Source: Laceyella putida (lineage in GTDB: Bacteria > Bacillota > Bacilli > Thermoactinomycetales > Thermoactinomycetaceae). Taken from it: a stretch of 64,000 bases of DNA. A program made the position numbers and the translations under genes. The stretch covers positions 80,817-144,816 of the forward strand of contig NZ_JBHTBW010000062.1 in NCBI RefSeq assembly GCF_042665195.1, in the 5' to 3' direction. Below the pieces are notes generated by a model, which saw only the letters and a program-made list of their open reading frames with translations, did not search any database and had not been told where the DNA came from. Position 1 is the stretch's first letter. Every line of letters starts with the position of its first letter. Shown one piece after another: positions 8,220-16,706 of this stretch.

Positions 8220-9242
8220 ATGGCTGTGCGTGTTGCAATTAATGGATTGGGACGGATTGGGAGGATGGTATTCCGCCAAGCGGTGCAGGATCCATCCCTT
8301 GAAGTGGTAGCGATCAATGCGAGTTATCCAGCGGAAACGTTAGCACATTTAGTGAAATATGATACCATACATGGCATGTTTGCTGGCGAAGTGAAAGCGG
8401 TTGAAGAAGGACTGATGGTAAACGATCAGTTGGTGCGCTTGGTTTCCAACCGGAATCCGGAAGAGTTGCCTTGGGCGGAACTGGGTGTCGATATTGTCGT
8501 CGAGGCGACGGGTAAGTTTTGTGACCGGGAGGGAGCGGCGAAACATTTGAAAGCCGGTGCCAAGAAAGTGGTGATTACGGCGCCGGGCAAGAATGAAGAC
8601 ATTACCGTGGTCATGGGAGTAAATGAAAACGCTTATGATCCGGAACAGCACCATATAATCTCCAATGCTTCATGCACGACCAATTGCTTGGCTCCAGTTG
8701 CAAAGGTGTTGCATCAAGCATTTGAGATTGAATATGGTTTGATGACAACGGTGCACGCTTACACGAACGACCAAAAAAACCTGGATAATCCACATAAGGA
8801 TTTGCGTCGCGCCCGCGCTTGCGCGCAATCGATCATTCCGACGAAAACAGGGGCAGCCAAAGCATTGGGCTTGGTCTTGCCTGAGTTGAAAGGGAAGTTG
8901 AACGGATTCGCTTTGCGCGTTCCGACACCCAATGTGTCCGTGGTCGATTTGGTCGTTGATCTGAAAGTCAAGGTCACAGCGGAAGAGGTAAATCAAGCGT
9001 TGAAAGAAGCGGCTGAGACGAAAATGAAAGGCATCTTGCAATACTGTGAAGAACCGCTCGTCTCCTCCGATTTCAACGGCAATGAACATTCTTCCATCGT
9101 CGATGCCCTGTCCACGATGGTAATGGGTGAACGGCAAGTGAAAGTGCTTGCTTGGTACGATAATGAATGGGGTTACTCATGCCGGGTGGTAGATTTGGTG
9201 AAGTATGTGGGTCAACGAATGGTATTGGAACTTGCGGTATAA
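8220..9242 (+). CDS. gapB: NADP-type glyceraldehyde-3-phosphate dehydrogenase GapB
   Basis: 340 residues. Catalytic Cys in SNASCTTNCLAP, NAD(P) fold INGLGRIGRMVFR. After the second beta strand it reads VVAINASY, where glycolytic GapA has an acidic residue. This, and the DNPHKDLRRARA loop, match the gluconeogenic NADP-using GapB of B. subtilis. It converts 1,3-bisphosphoglycerate to glyceraldehyde-3-phosphate during growth on non-sugar carbon, which fits the fatty-acid degradation operon at the right end of the window. In B. subtilis gapB is followed by speD; speD is absent here. Confidence 0.95.
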   Translation: MAVRVAINGLGRIGRMVFRQAVQDPSLEVVAINASYPAETLAHLVKYDTIHGMFAGEVKAVEEGLMVNDQLVRLVSNRNPEELPWAELGVDIVVEATGKFCDREGAAKHLKAGAKKVVITAPGKNEDITVVMGVNENAYDPEQHHIISNASCTTNCLAPVAKVLHQAFEIEYGLMTTVHAYTNDQKNLDNPHKDLRRARACAQSIIPTKTGAAKALGLVLPELKGKLNGFALRVPTPNVSVVDLVVDLKVKVTAEEVNQALKEAAETKMKGILQYCEEPLVSSDFNGNEHSSIVDALSTMVMGERQVKVLAWYDNEWGYSCRVVDLVKYVGQRMVLELAV

Positions 9243-9254
9243 AGATAAATGAAA

Positions 9255-9295
9255 AGAAATCCTTTTTCCGGCACGGAAAAAGGGTTTCTTTTTTT
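9255..9295 (+). terminator. gapB terminator
   Basis: A 16-bp stem (9255-9270 with 9274-9289) with a three-base loop, ending in a run of T. Confidence 0.9.
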
Positions 9296-9326
9296 GTGGT
9301 TCCCATGAAATTCATCTGAACGTTGC

Positions 9327-9365
9327 ACAACAACGCCCCCTGATCCTGTCAGGGGGCGTTGTTGT
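9327..9365 (-). terminator. Hairpin after the GyrI-like gene
   Basis: A 17-bp perfect inverted repeat with a 5-base loop, 12 bases past the stop of the minus-strand gene at 9377-9847. No clear T-run on that strand. Confidence 0.6.
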
Positions 9366-9376
9366 TGGGCCTGTGT

Positions 9377-9847
9377 TTACCGTTTGATGGGAATATAGAT
9401 GTCATACATGTTATCCGGTGCGTCCGGATTGTGGGTTACGGGTGTGTAACGGTGGTCATAGATTTCCAATCCCAACGTGCTGTGATCTTTTTGGTAGCCC
9501 ATTTTTTCAATCCATTTCCATGCGCGTTGATAAGTGGCAGGGGCGTTGCGCACCGATCCACGATGAGTGAAGACGGCATAACGCTGGGTGGGAACGGTAA
9601 GGGCCAACATGCCTTCCGGCACATTTTCGGCCGTTTTCACTTCAACCGCAATATAACAGGTAAAGTCGGTCACGCGATCGTGGCCGGGGCAGACAAAGGA
9701 ACCGGGACGTACCTGATGTGGAATCTCGTGAATCCGCTTGACGAATTGTTCCCATAGTTTGGGGATTTCCCTGGACATGGTATAAGGCCCCGTCCATCCG
9801 ATCCCGACGATTTGAAACGAATCTTTGGTAATGATCCTTCCTTGCAT
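9377..9847 (-). CDS. GyrI-like / effector-binding domain protein
   Basis: 156 residues, consisting almost only of a GyrI-like (AraC effector-binding, SOUL-related) fold: FQIVGIGWTGPY at the start, YIAVEVKTAENVPEGM in the middle and the late RYAVFTHRGSV ... YDIYIPIK. Such stand-alone domains bind small hydrophobic molecules or hydrolyse them. The ligand here is unknown. The start ATG at 9847 is chosen for the SD AAGGGGGG; an upstream in-frame start would leave it without one. It has no DNA-binding part. It is single, between gapB and a peptide-binding protein on the same strand. Confidence 0.75.
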   Translation of the reverse strand: MQGRIITKDSFQIVGIGWTGPYTMSREIPKLWEQFVKRIHEIPHQVRPGSFVCPGHDRVTDFTCYIAVEVKTAENVPEGMLALTVPTQRYAVFTHRGSVRNAPATYQRAWKWIEKMGYQKDHSTLGLEIYDHRYTPVTHNPDAPDNMYDIYIPIKR

Positions 9848-10135
9848 GAGTGCCCCCCTTGGAATACAAAGAGAAAGAATATATGTTCTCAACCTTTATT
9901 TTAAATCATATTCAGAATACGAACAAGATTGTCACGACATTCACATATTCACAGAAAATCAAACGAAAGTTAGAAGTTATTTCAAAAGTCGTTGATGAGC
10001 GGAAAAACCTTTTTCCGATGAGCGCCGATGGACGAGTGAAGCGAATGGGAAAACGGTTTTGGCGCGATCGCCATAGCCCTTTCTCCATCCAAAAGATTTT
10101 TGAAATAGCTTCTAGAAATAACTCATAAGGGGGGA
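9848..10135. other. Intergenic stretch with one short palindrome
   Basis: No convincing gene. It must contain the promoter of the minus-strand gene below 9847. A perfect 8-bp inverted repeat CGGAAAAA-CC-TTTTTCCG lies at 10000-10017. An open frame of 92 codons on the plus strand has no SD and no recognisable product. Confidence 0.5.
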
Positions 10136-11743
10136 TCATTCCTGTTCCCCAATATACGCCCATTTAAAGGAGTACGGCGGACCAAATGGATGGCGGATAA
10201 ACGAATGGACGCGTTGTTTGATGAGGGTGGAATCATTGACATAGTAGAGTGGTATGGCCGCTTGGTCCTCAACAATCAAAAACTTTTCCGCTTGGGCCAG
10301 GTACTTCACTTGTTGTTTGATCAGGGAAGAATAGGCGGAGCGTTTCAATGTCTCATCGTAAGGCTTGTCTTTGTACCCCCCGGTGTTGGCCGGATGATCG
10401 CTGGTGAATGTCTCCAACAGGGTATATGGATCGGGATACGTCGTTGCCCAATCGGATAACGAAAGGTCGAATTGGCCTGTCTTTTCAAGACGATATTTGT
10501 CCGTCCGCGATGTGGTGTTTAATAACAGGGGAAGGTTCAGATTTTGTCTGAGTTGTCTTTTCAGTTCCACAGCCAATTGCATGCGGTCATCTTCGTAACT
10601 CAGCATGATCAGGCCGGACGGCGGCTTAGTGATGCCCAGTTCCGCCAAACCTTCTTTAAACAGGGCTTGCGCTTTGGCTACATCCACTTTGGGCGCTTGC
10701 AAAGGCCATTCTTTACGGAATGAGTCCTTGAATCCTTTCATCGACGGCGGAATTAATCCTCCCGCAGGTTGGGCCTGATTTTTAAGCTCGGAAACCAACT
10801 GCTCCCGATCGATGGCGAGGTTGATGGCTTGCCTGATTTTTTTGTTTTGGAAGAATTTCTTTTTGCTGTTGAAGCGGATATATTGCGTTGTCCACATCTG
10901 GGTTGAATGGAATTCATTCGTGTTGGCGTAAGCCTGGGCAAACTCGCGGCCAATCCGGGTGATGTCGATCTTGCCGGCGTTATACAAATTAAGGGTCCGT
11001 GTAGGGTGATTAGAGACGTATAAGGCGATATAATCCAACTTCACATGTTCTTTATCCCAATACCGGTCATTTCTTTTCAGGACGATGGTTCCGTTCGCTG
11101 ACACATCATAAATGATGAATGGCCCGTTGTTGCTAAGGGAGAGGAGATTTTTCCCGTAATCCCTCCCTTGCTGTTTGACCAACGAAGTGCGTTGCGGCAG
11201 GAAAGGCGTAAGCGCGAGCAATGATAAGAAATGGCGAACCGGTTGGGATAGACGCACTTGAAGCGTCTCCTCATCGATTGCTTTGATACCCACTTTATCC
11301 GCGCCCACTTCGCCTAGATGATAGTTTTGCGCGTTGACGATGGGGTAAAATAAATAAGCATTGGGTGAGTTCGTCCTTGGATGGAGGGTGCGTTTCCATG
11401 CATTTTCAAAATCATACGCGGTGACTGATTCCCCATCTTGCCAAGAGGCATTACGCAGCTTAAACGTATATAAGGTTTGGTCGGCATTGGTGATCACTTC
11501 CGTCGCCAATGCGGGGATGGGCTGATGGTTTTGGTTTAAGCGCATAAGACCCTCTCCCACTTGGTTCAAGATCATCATCTCATTGGCGTCCACGGCGAGG
11601 GAAGAGTCTAGCCGTCCAATTTCATACGGGATGGTCAGCTTTAATGTTTGTTCGTTCTGTATTATATTTATCGCCGTTGCTGATGGCATTTGACATGCGG
11701 TCAAGCTAAACAATGAGAGAAAAATGATGCATTTGCGTAACAT
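10136..11743 (-). CDS. Peptide ABC transporter substrate-binding lipoprotein (OppA family)
   Basis: 535 residues. A lipoprotein signal peptide ends in the lipobox LTAC (Cys at residue 17). The body is a class 5 extracellular solute-binding protein: LTIPYEIGRLDSSLAVDANEM, DFENAWKRTLHP and AINLAIDREQLV are typical of OppA-type oligopeptide binders. It would sit on the outer membrane face and hand peptides to an Opp permease. No permease or ATPase gene adjoins it, so it is an orphan binder that must share a transporter encoded elsewhere. SD AAGGGGG precedes the ATG. Given two secreted proteases in the window, oligopeptides are a plausible substrate. Confidence 0.88.
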   Translation of the reverse strand: MLRKCIIFLSLFSLTACQMPSATAINIIQNEQTLKLTIPYEIGRLDSSLAVDANEMMILNQVGEGLMRLNQNHQPIPALATEVITNADQTLYTFKLRNASWQDGESVTAYDFENAWKRTLHPRTNSPNAYLFYPIVNAQNYHLGEVGADKVGIKAIDEETLQVRLSQPVRHFLSLLALTPFLPQRTSLVKQQGRDYGKNLLSLSNNGPFIIYDVSANGTIVLKRNDRYWDKEHVKLDYIALYVSNHPTRTLNLYNAGKIDITRIGREFAQAYANTNEFHSTQMWTTQYIRFNSKKKFFQNKKIRQAINLAIDREQLVSELKNQAQPAGGLIPPSMKGFKDSFRKEWPLQAPKVDVAKAQALFKEGLAELGITKPPSGLIMLSYEDDRMQLAVELKRQLRQNLNLPLLLNTTSRTDKYRLEKTGQFDLSLSDWATTYPDPYTLLETFTSDHPANTGGYKDKPYDETLKRSAYSSLIKQQVKYLAQAEKFLIVEDQAAIPLYYVNDSTLIKQRVHSFIRHPFGPPYSFKWAYIGEQE

Positions 11744-12047
11744 GTAATTCCCCCTTCAACCTGCATCGACTGAGGTCACATCAGTTATTATAGGATGTAG
11801 TTTTAAATGCTAAATGTAGGCGGCAAGGGATTTTATTAAGGATTGTTTAATTTATGATTGAGAAAAAGCAGAGAAAATGTGACATCTCCATCTGCAGGCG
11901 AGGGGCTCGTTTTTCTGTTGACAAAATGCCATTGATTTGCCGAAGTTTATCTTTAAAATGGTAATATAGTCGATTTTTTGCGATGAGAGGGGTATCGCTT
12001 TCCTTCATTTGATAGATGGGTAGGCAGGATAAAGGAGGAACGGATTC
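11744..12047. other. Divergent intergenic region between the OppA-like gene and nrdR
   Basis: About 300 bases. A TATAAT on the minus strand near 11785-11790 may serve the OppA-like gene. TTGACA at 11918-11923 is a possible -35 for nrdR but no good -10 follows at 17 bases. Nothing else seen. Confidence 0.4.
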
Positions 12048-12545
12048 TTGAGATGTCCATTTTGCGGTAATCATGGCAGTCGTGTGTTGGACTCGCGACC
12101 TGTGCACGAAGGACGCGCGATTCGACGCCGCCGGGAGTGTGAACAGTGTGAACAGCGCTTTACCACGTTTGAAACGGTGGAACAGCAACCGTTGATCGTG
12201 ATAAAAAAAGAAGGGAGCCGGGAAGAGTTTAGCCGCGAAAAGCTGCTCAGGGGTTTGATCCGGGCTTGCGAAAAACGACCGGTTCCCTTGGCGCGTTTGG
12301 AATCGCTTGTGGTGGAAATTGAACGGGCTTTGCGGCAAGCGGGTGTGTCCGAAGTGCCCACCAAGGAAATCGGGGAAATGGTGATGGAACGGTTAATGGA
12401 GATTGATGAAGTGGCCTATGTGCGATTCGCGTCGGTGTACCGTCAGTTTAAGGATATTAATGTCTTTGTCAATGAACTGGAAGACTTGTTGCATCGTTCG
12501 AGAAAAGCATTGGTGGAAGAGAAAAATCAGGATGATCCCAAGTGA
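12048..12545 (+). CDS. nrdR: Transcriptional repressor NrdR
   Basis: 165 residues; represses ribonucleotide reductase genes according to the bound nucleotide. It starts with TTG: MRCPFCGNHGSRVLDSRP must begin at the first residue of the zinc ribbon, and the SD AAAGGAGGAA (12031-12040) is 7 bases ahead. The zinc ribbon Cys pairs are CPFC and CEQC. Then comes the ATP-cone (VIKKEGSREEFSREKLLRGLIRAC split by normal spacing). The order nrdR-dnaB is as in B. subtilis, linking nucleotide supply with replication start. Confidence 0.96.
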   Translation: MRCPFCGNHGSRVLDSRPVHEGRAIRRRRECEQCEQRFTTFETVEQQPLIVIKKEGSREEFSREKLLRGLIRACEKRPVPLARLESLVVEIERALRQAGVSEVPTKEIGEMVMERLMEIDEVAYVRFASVYRQFKDINVFVNELEDLLHRSRKALVEEKNQDDPK

Positions 12546-12579
12546 TTTCATTTCAAAATAAGCTTTGGCTCTAAGCATG

Positions 12580-12604
12580 GGTTGTATGTTACAATGATAC
12601 AACC
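12580..12604. promoter_or_regulatory. Palindrome around a possible dnaB promoter -10
   Basis: A perfect 8-bp inverted repeat GGTTGTAT / ATACAACC flanks TACAAT (12590-12595), 36 bases before dnaB. A -35-like TTGGCT at 12565-12570 is 19 bases away. It may be an operator or an RNA hairpin; the binder is unknown. Confidence 0.45.
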
Positions 12605-12639
12605 TGAATGAGGCAACATTGGTTCAAGGAGGCCGATTG

Positions 12640-14091
12640 ATGGCGATATTCTGGAAAGATATCGGCTGGCGCTGCCGCTCTGGGCGCCCTGTCCACAGTG
12701 CTGATCTTATGAGTCTCATCCATTTGTATCAACCGATGATCGGCGCATCGGCCATGTCGCTGTACATGACGTTGGCTTATCAACTCCCCCTGATTCGAGC
12801 GGGAGTATCGGAGATTCATAGTCATGCTCATCTTTTAAAGCTTTGCTCACTCAATACGGAGCAGTTGTTGAAAGCGCGCTATTTGTTGGAAGGGGTGGGC
12901 TTGCTCAATACGTATGAAAAGAAAGACCCTGAGCAGGGCTCTTATTATGAATATGAGCTGATCCCGCCGCTTTCACCGGTGAAATTCTTCCAAAGCGACA
13001 TCTTGAGCATGACATTGTACCATTTTTTGGGCAAGGAAGGTTATCTCGCAGTACGCGATTTGTTGATCGATAAAGAAGCGGTTGCCAAACAACCCGACGA
13101 TGGTCAAGTGAAGGATATTACGAAGTCGTTTCAAGAAGTGTTCAAAAGCCTTTCCCCTGCGGAGTTGGCAAGGTCGGCTGAGCAGAATCGCGACACGATC
13201 TGGTCGGATATGGATATCGACGAAAATTTGCTGAATGGCAAAGACCCGCAACTGCGTGATGAAATTGATTTTGCGATGTTGAAAATGCGGCTTTCTTCCA
13301 TTGTTGATGATGATTGTTGGACAAGCGAACTCATGCGGGATTTGATGCAGATTCGCTTTTTGTACCAATTGGATGATTGGGCCTTGTTGAAGGCGTTGCA
13401 AAATCCCTATGTGACCCGACATGGGCGCATTGATTTGGATCGGTTGCGTTCCTACGTCAAAAGCGAGTACCGCCTGCGCTTTGGCGGGGCGCCTGTGGTG
13501 TCCCATCGAGAAGCCAAAAGAGAGGCGGAAGGGACGGCACCGGCTGTGACCCCACCGGCGAACACGGAGCAGTTGTCAGAGGAAGAAAAGCATTTTCAGC
13601 AATTGGCGCAGATTTCCCCGTTGGAGTTGTTGGCGTTTTACCAAGGCGGTGCCCGCATTCCAGACAGTGATGTCGTGTTGGTGGAGACCTTGGTCCGACA
13701 CTATGGATTGCCGCCTGAAGTGATCAATGTGCTGTTGGAATACGTTCTCCTGAAGTATGATTATCGGTTGCCGCGCAACCTGGTGGAGAAGATTGCAGGC
13801 CATTGGAAGAGACTGGGGATCAAAACGATTCAAGAGGCATTGGAACAAGCCAGAAAAGAAACGTGGGAGCCCAAGAAAAAAGAGACGCCCCGCCGCTCCA
13901 AGCGTTCCAACAAGAAAGAAGAGAAATTGCCCCAAACGCTTAAGTGGCAATTGGATTCAAGCAATGATAAAGAAGCGGCGCCATCCGTGCAAGAGGAACT
14001 CGCCGATAAACAAGCATCGATCCAGGCAAAGTTGCGTTTGATGAATGAGCGGTTGCACGCCAGCAAACAGGAGAAAGAAAAGTTGCCGTAA
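12640..14091 (+). CDS. dnaB: Replication initiation and membrane attachment protein DnaB
   Basis: 483 residues (B. subtilis 472). Helicase-loading protein acting with DnaD and DnaI at oriC and at restart forks. The N-terminal winged-helix part reads FWKDIGWRCRSGRPVHSADL and MSLIHLYQPMIG. The C-terminal DnaD-like helical domain lies at about residues 325-400 (LELLAFYQGGARIPDSD ... LVEKIAGHW), followed by a charged, probably disordered tail. The ATG at 12640 has SD AAGGAGG 7 bases ahead; an upstream TTG at 12619 lacks one. dnaI, normally next, is missing: three tRNA genes follow. Confidence 0.94.
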   Translation: MAIFWKDIGWRCRSGRPVHSADLMSLIHLYQPMIGASAMSLYMTLAYQLPLIRAGVSEIHSHAHLLKLCSLNTEQLLKARYLLEGVGLLNTYEKKDPEQGSYYEYELIPPLSPVKFFQSDILSMTLYHFLGKEGYLAVRDLLIDKEAVAKQPDDGQVKDITKSFQEVFKSLSPAELARSAEQNRDTIWSDMDIDENLLNGKDPQLRDEIDFAMLKMRLSSIVDDDCWTSELMRDLMQIRFLYQLDDWALLKALQNPYVTRHGRIDLDRLRSYVKSEYRLRFGGAPVVSHREAKREAEGTAPAVTPPANTEQLSEEEKHFQQLAQISPLELLAFYQGGARIPDSDVVLVETLVRHYGLPPEVINVLLEYVLLKYDYRLPRNLVEKIAGHWKRLGIKTIQEALEQARKETWEPKKKETPRRSKRSNKKEEKLPQTLKWQLDSSNDKEAAPSVQEELADKQASIQAKLRLMNERLHASKQEKEKLP

Positions 14092-14168
14092 GGGTGCGGT
14101 TGTTAGCCGGGGGTTAGGAGAAAAGTTAAAACTCGAACCCATCCTATAAAATAATGATAAAAAAAGTG

Positions 14169-14198
14169 TTGCATTGCCATAAACCCCCGTGCTATAAT
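14169..14198 (+). promoter_or_regulatory. Promoter of the tRNA cluster
   Basis: TTGCAT (14169-14174), 18-base spacer, TATAAT (14193-14198), ending 36 bases before the first tRNA. Confidence 0.7.
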
Positions 14199-14234
14199 CT
14201 TCTTTGTCAGCTGATGACACAATACCTTTAAAAT

Positions 14235-14310
<76 letters not shown>

Positions 14311-14313
14311 TTT

Positions 14314-14388
14314 GCGGAAGTGGCTCAGGGGTAGAGCATCGCCTTGCCAAGGCGAGGGTCGCGGGTTCGAATCCCGTCTTCCGCTCCA
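14314..14388 (+). tRNA. tRNA-Gly (anticodon GCC)
   Basis: 75 nt. Acceptor GCGGAAG/CTTCCGC, D-arm with GCTCAGGGGTAGAGC, loop TTGCCAA, T-arm GGGTTCGAATCCC, discriminator T, encoded CCA. Three bases after tRNA-Phe. Confidence 0.97.
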
Positions 14389-14397
14389 ATTCAATAT

Positions 14398-14486
14398 GCT
14401 GGGGTGGCGGAATAGGCAGACGCACAGGACTTAAAATCCTGCGGTGGGTGACCACCGTGTCGGTTCGACCCCGACCCTCAGCACCA
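14398..14486 (+). tRNA. tRNA-Leu (anticodon TAA)
   Basis: 89 nt with the long variable arm of class II tRNAs (GCGGTGGGTGACCACCGT). Acceptor GCTGGGG/CCTCAGC with one G-T pair, anticodon TAA, T-arm GGTTCGACCCC, encoded CCA. Confidence 0.96.
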
Positions 14487-14557
14487 AATGCGTTTCCCGG
14501 TTTCGGCTCGGTAAAAATCCGTGTGAAAGCGGGAAAATTTCGTTATTATCCGCTGAT

Positions 14558-14608
14558 AACCCTTACTTGATTCATGCGAATACATGGATCAAGTAGGGGT
14601 TTTGTTGT
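14558..14608 (+). terminator. Terminator of the tRNA cluster
   Basis: An 18-bp stem with G-T pairs (14558-14575 with 14584-14601), 8-base loop, then TTTTGTTGT. Confidence 0.85.
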
Positions 14609-15012
14609 GGTTAATACCGTTGGTTAGAAAGGGATCGTCCATTATTTTGCAAATGAGAGAAAGACCATTATCCATAGGCGCAAAGGAAAACGGCTTCTTT
14701 TCAAAACAATGTGCCCACTGTGATAAGGTTGTGTAGTGCTATCATATTGCGGGAGCGATTGCCAACACATTGGCCGACTGCGACATTCCCGAATCGTAGG
14801 TATGACCATAGATGAATGGATATATCTGTCTGCCTGAAATGGCAGTTATTTTTTGCTTTGGACCGTCGAAAAGTCCCCGAAACCATATCGCAAGTGGTTA
14901 ACAACGGTGTGGGGGCTTATGAATCAACACAGGCAGACAAGGTACCTCGTTTGTGATACCATTAACATATTGAACATAGAGGTTTCGACCGAATGGTTGG
15001 AGGGTGGATAGC
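14609..15012. other. Gene-free stretch before mqnC
   Basis: No gene recognised. A small terminator-like hairpin CTGCC/GGCAG followed by TTATTTTTT lies at 14830-14854, suggesting that something upstream of it may be transcribed, but I see no coding or tRNA-like content. Confidence 0.4.
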
Positions 15013-16125
15013 ATGTCGAATATTGACGCGATCTTAAAACGGGCGTTGGATGGAGAACGTCTCGGGCTGGAGGAAGGGATCGCTTTATGGGAAAGCGATG
15101 AAATCGAGAAATTGGGTTGGGCGGCCAATCAGTTGATGTTAAGAAAACATCCCGAATCGATTACCACCTTCGTAGTCGGACGCAACATCAACTATACCAA
15201 CATCTGTGACACTTACTGCCGTTTTTGCGCTTTTTACCGCGCACCGGGTTCAAATGAAGGATACGTTTTACCAAATGAAACGATCTTCCAAAAAATCCAA
15301 GAGACCCTCGATGTGGGCGGAACGGAGATTTTGATGCAAGGTGGAACCAATCCCGATCTGCCGCTGTCTTACTATACCGATTTGCTGCGGGAAATCAAAA
15401 AGCGGTTTCCCGCGATTCACATGCATTCCTTTTCGCCGGCTGAAGTGATGAAGATAAAGGAAGTCTCCGGACTGACGCTGGAAGAAGTCATTCGGGCATT
15501 GAAAGAAGCCGGGCTGGATTCCATCCCCGGCGGCGGAGCAGAAATTCTGGATGATGAGATCAGACGGAAAATCAGCCGCTTGAAAGGATCTTGGCGAGAC
15601 TGGATGGATGTGATGCAAACGGCGCACCGTCTGGACATGACCACCACGGCGACCATGGTTATCGGGTTTGGCGAAACCTTGGAACACCGTGTCAACCATT
15701 TGTTGCGCATTCGCGAAGCGCAGGATCAAACCAAAGGGTTTCTCGCGTTTATCGTCTGGACGTTCCAACCGGACAACACCAATCTCAAACGGGAAAAACT
15801 GGGTCCCGAAGAGTACCTTAAAGCGGTTGCCGTTAGCCGCATCATGCTGGACAACATTCCAAACTTCCAATCCTCCTGGGTGACGATGGGACCGGAAGTC
15901 GGCAAGTTGTCCCTTCAATATGGCTGCAACGATTTTGGCAGCAGCATGATTGAGGAAAATGTCGTATCGGCGGCGGGAACAACGCACAAGGTGAACAATA
16001 ACCTGATTTTGCGGTTGATCCGGGAAGCGGGGAAAATTCCGGCACAACGCAACACCCACTATAAGATTTTACGTGTCTTTCATGAGAATGAGCAGTTTGA
16101 GCAAGACTTTGTGATGCAAAACTAA
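15013..16125 (+). CDS. mqnC: Cyclic dehypoxanthinyl futalosine synthase MqnC
   Basis: 370 residues, usual MqnC length. A radical SAM enzyme that cyclises dehypoxanthine futalosine in the futalosine route to menaquinone. The CxxxCxxC cluster site reads CDTYCRFCAFYR (near residues 57-68), with MQGGTNPDLP and GGGAEIL typical of MqnC and its relatives MqnE and CofH. The SAM-domain C-terminal part matches MqnC best. The start ATG 15013 has SD GGAGGG 8 bases ahead. It stands alone with its own terminator; the other mqn genes are not in the window. Known to occur in thermophilic Bacilli without the men pathway. Confidence 0.88.
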   Translation: MSNIDAILKRALDGERLGLEEGIALWESDEIEKLGWAANQLMLRKHPESITTFVVGRNINYTNICDTYCRFCAFYRAPGSNEGYVLPNETIFQKIQETLDVGGTEILMQGGTNPDLPLSYYTDLLREIKKRFPAIHMHSFSPAEVMKIKEVSGLTLEEVIRALKEAGLDSIPGGGAEILDDEIRRKISRLKGSWRDWMDVMQTAHRLDMTTTATMVIGFGETLEHRVNHLLRIREAQDQTKGFLAFIVWTFQPDNTNLKREKLGPEEYLKAVAVSRIMLDNIPNFQSSWVTMGPEVGKLSLQYGCNDFGSSMIEENVVSAAGTTHKVNNNLILRLIREAGKIPAQRNTHYKILRVFHENEQFEQDFVMQN

Positions 16126-16166
16126 TATGGATATCGGAAAGTGCCGAGGAAATGGGCCGATGACTC

Positions 16167-16197
16167 AACTCCGCAATCCCTTGCGGAGTTTTTTTTT
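16167..16197 (+). terminator. mqnC terminator
   Basis: Perfect 10-bp stem AACTCCGCAA/TTGCGGAGTT, loop TCCC, followed by nine T. Confidence 0.95.
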
Positions 16198-16229
16198 CCC
16201 TTGTGACAACAGCTCTGTCTAACTATGGG

Positions 16230-16537
16230 GGATCTGGTGGGGGGACGCGTGTAACGCTCCGCGCGCCGTTCTCCCAGGGAGAGTACCTGGAGGCAGGGGC
16301 ATGCGCATTCCCAACGTTCATTTCTTGACATTGGCCTATATCAAGAAGTTTAAGTTGCCGGTTCATCCATTTATCAATGCCACCCCGAATGATTTGATCT
16401 ATACCAAAGGCATGAAGACAACAGCGAAAGTTTACGAGAAAAATCCCGACATTCTCCGGTTTTATGTCGCTCCCCGGGAAAAAGGGATAAGAGCGGACGT
16501 TTGTAACCGGAAGGGTTTCAGGCGTTTGTCTTTGTAA
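16230..16537 (+). pseudogene. Relic of a flavin-dependent amine / L-amino-acid oxidase
   Basis: Two segments of one protein read in different frames. First GGGTRVTLRAPFSQGEYLEAGA (frame of 16230), which is the region after the FAD Rossmann motif of flavin amine oxidases. It runs directly into MRIPNVHFLTLAYIKKFKLP and FINATPNDLIYTKGMKTT in the frame of 16301, the usual next residues. One base is missing at the joint near 16300. The N-terminal FAD motif and everything after about 100 residues are gone, so it is a non-functional remnant of a roughly 480-residue enzyme. The assignment rests on recognised family wording, not a search. Confidence 0.65.
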
Positions 16538-16706
16538 GTTGTTGCATCTCCTCATCTCATTTCACCTCATTCGTCTCTCTCTTCTGCAAAAAAACATTTC
16601 GCAATATAATAGATTTAATTTTGATCATTTGATATTTTTAATATGAGTAAAAATGGAATGATTGTCCAATTGATAACTCGACACAAAGAGAGTGGGAGGA
16701 GACACC

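Noticed and set aside
9850..10128. A 92-codon plus-strand frame between the GyrI-like and OppA-like genes
   Set aside because: No SD, overlaps the start region of the minus-strand gene, no recognisable product.
15268..16059. A 263-codon open frame on the minus strand
   Set aside because: Antisense shadow of mqnC without SD.
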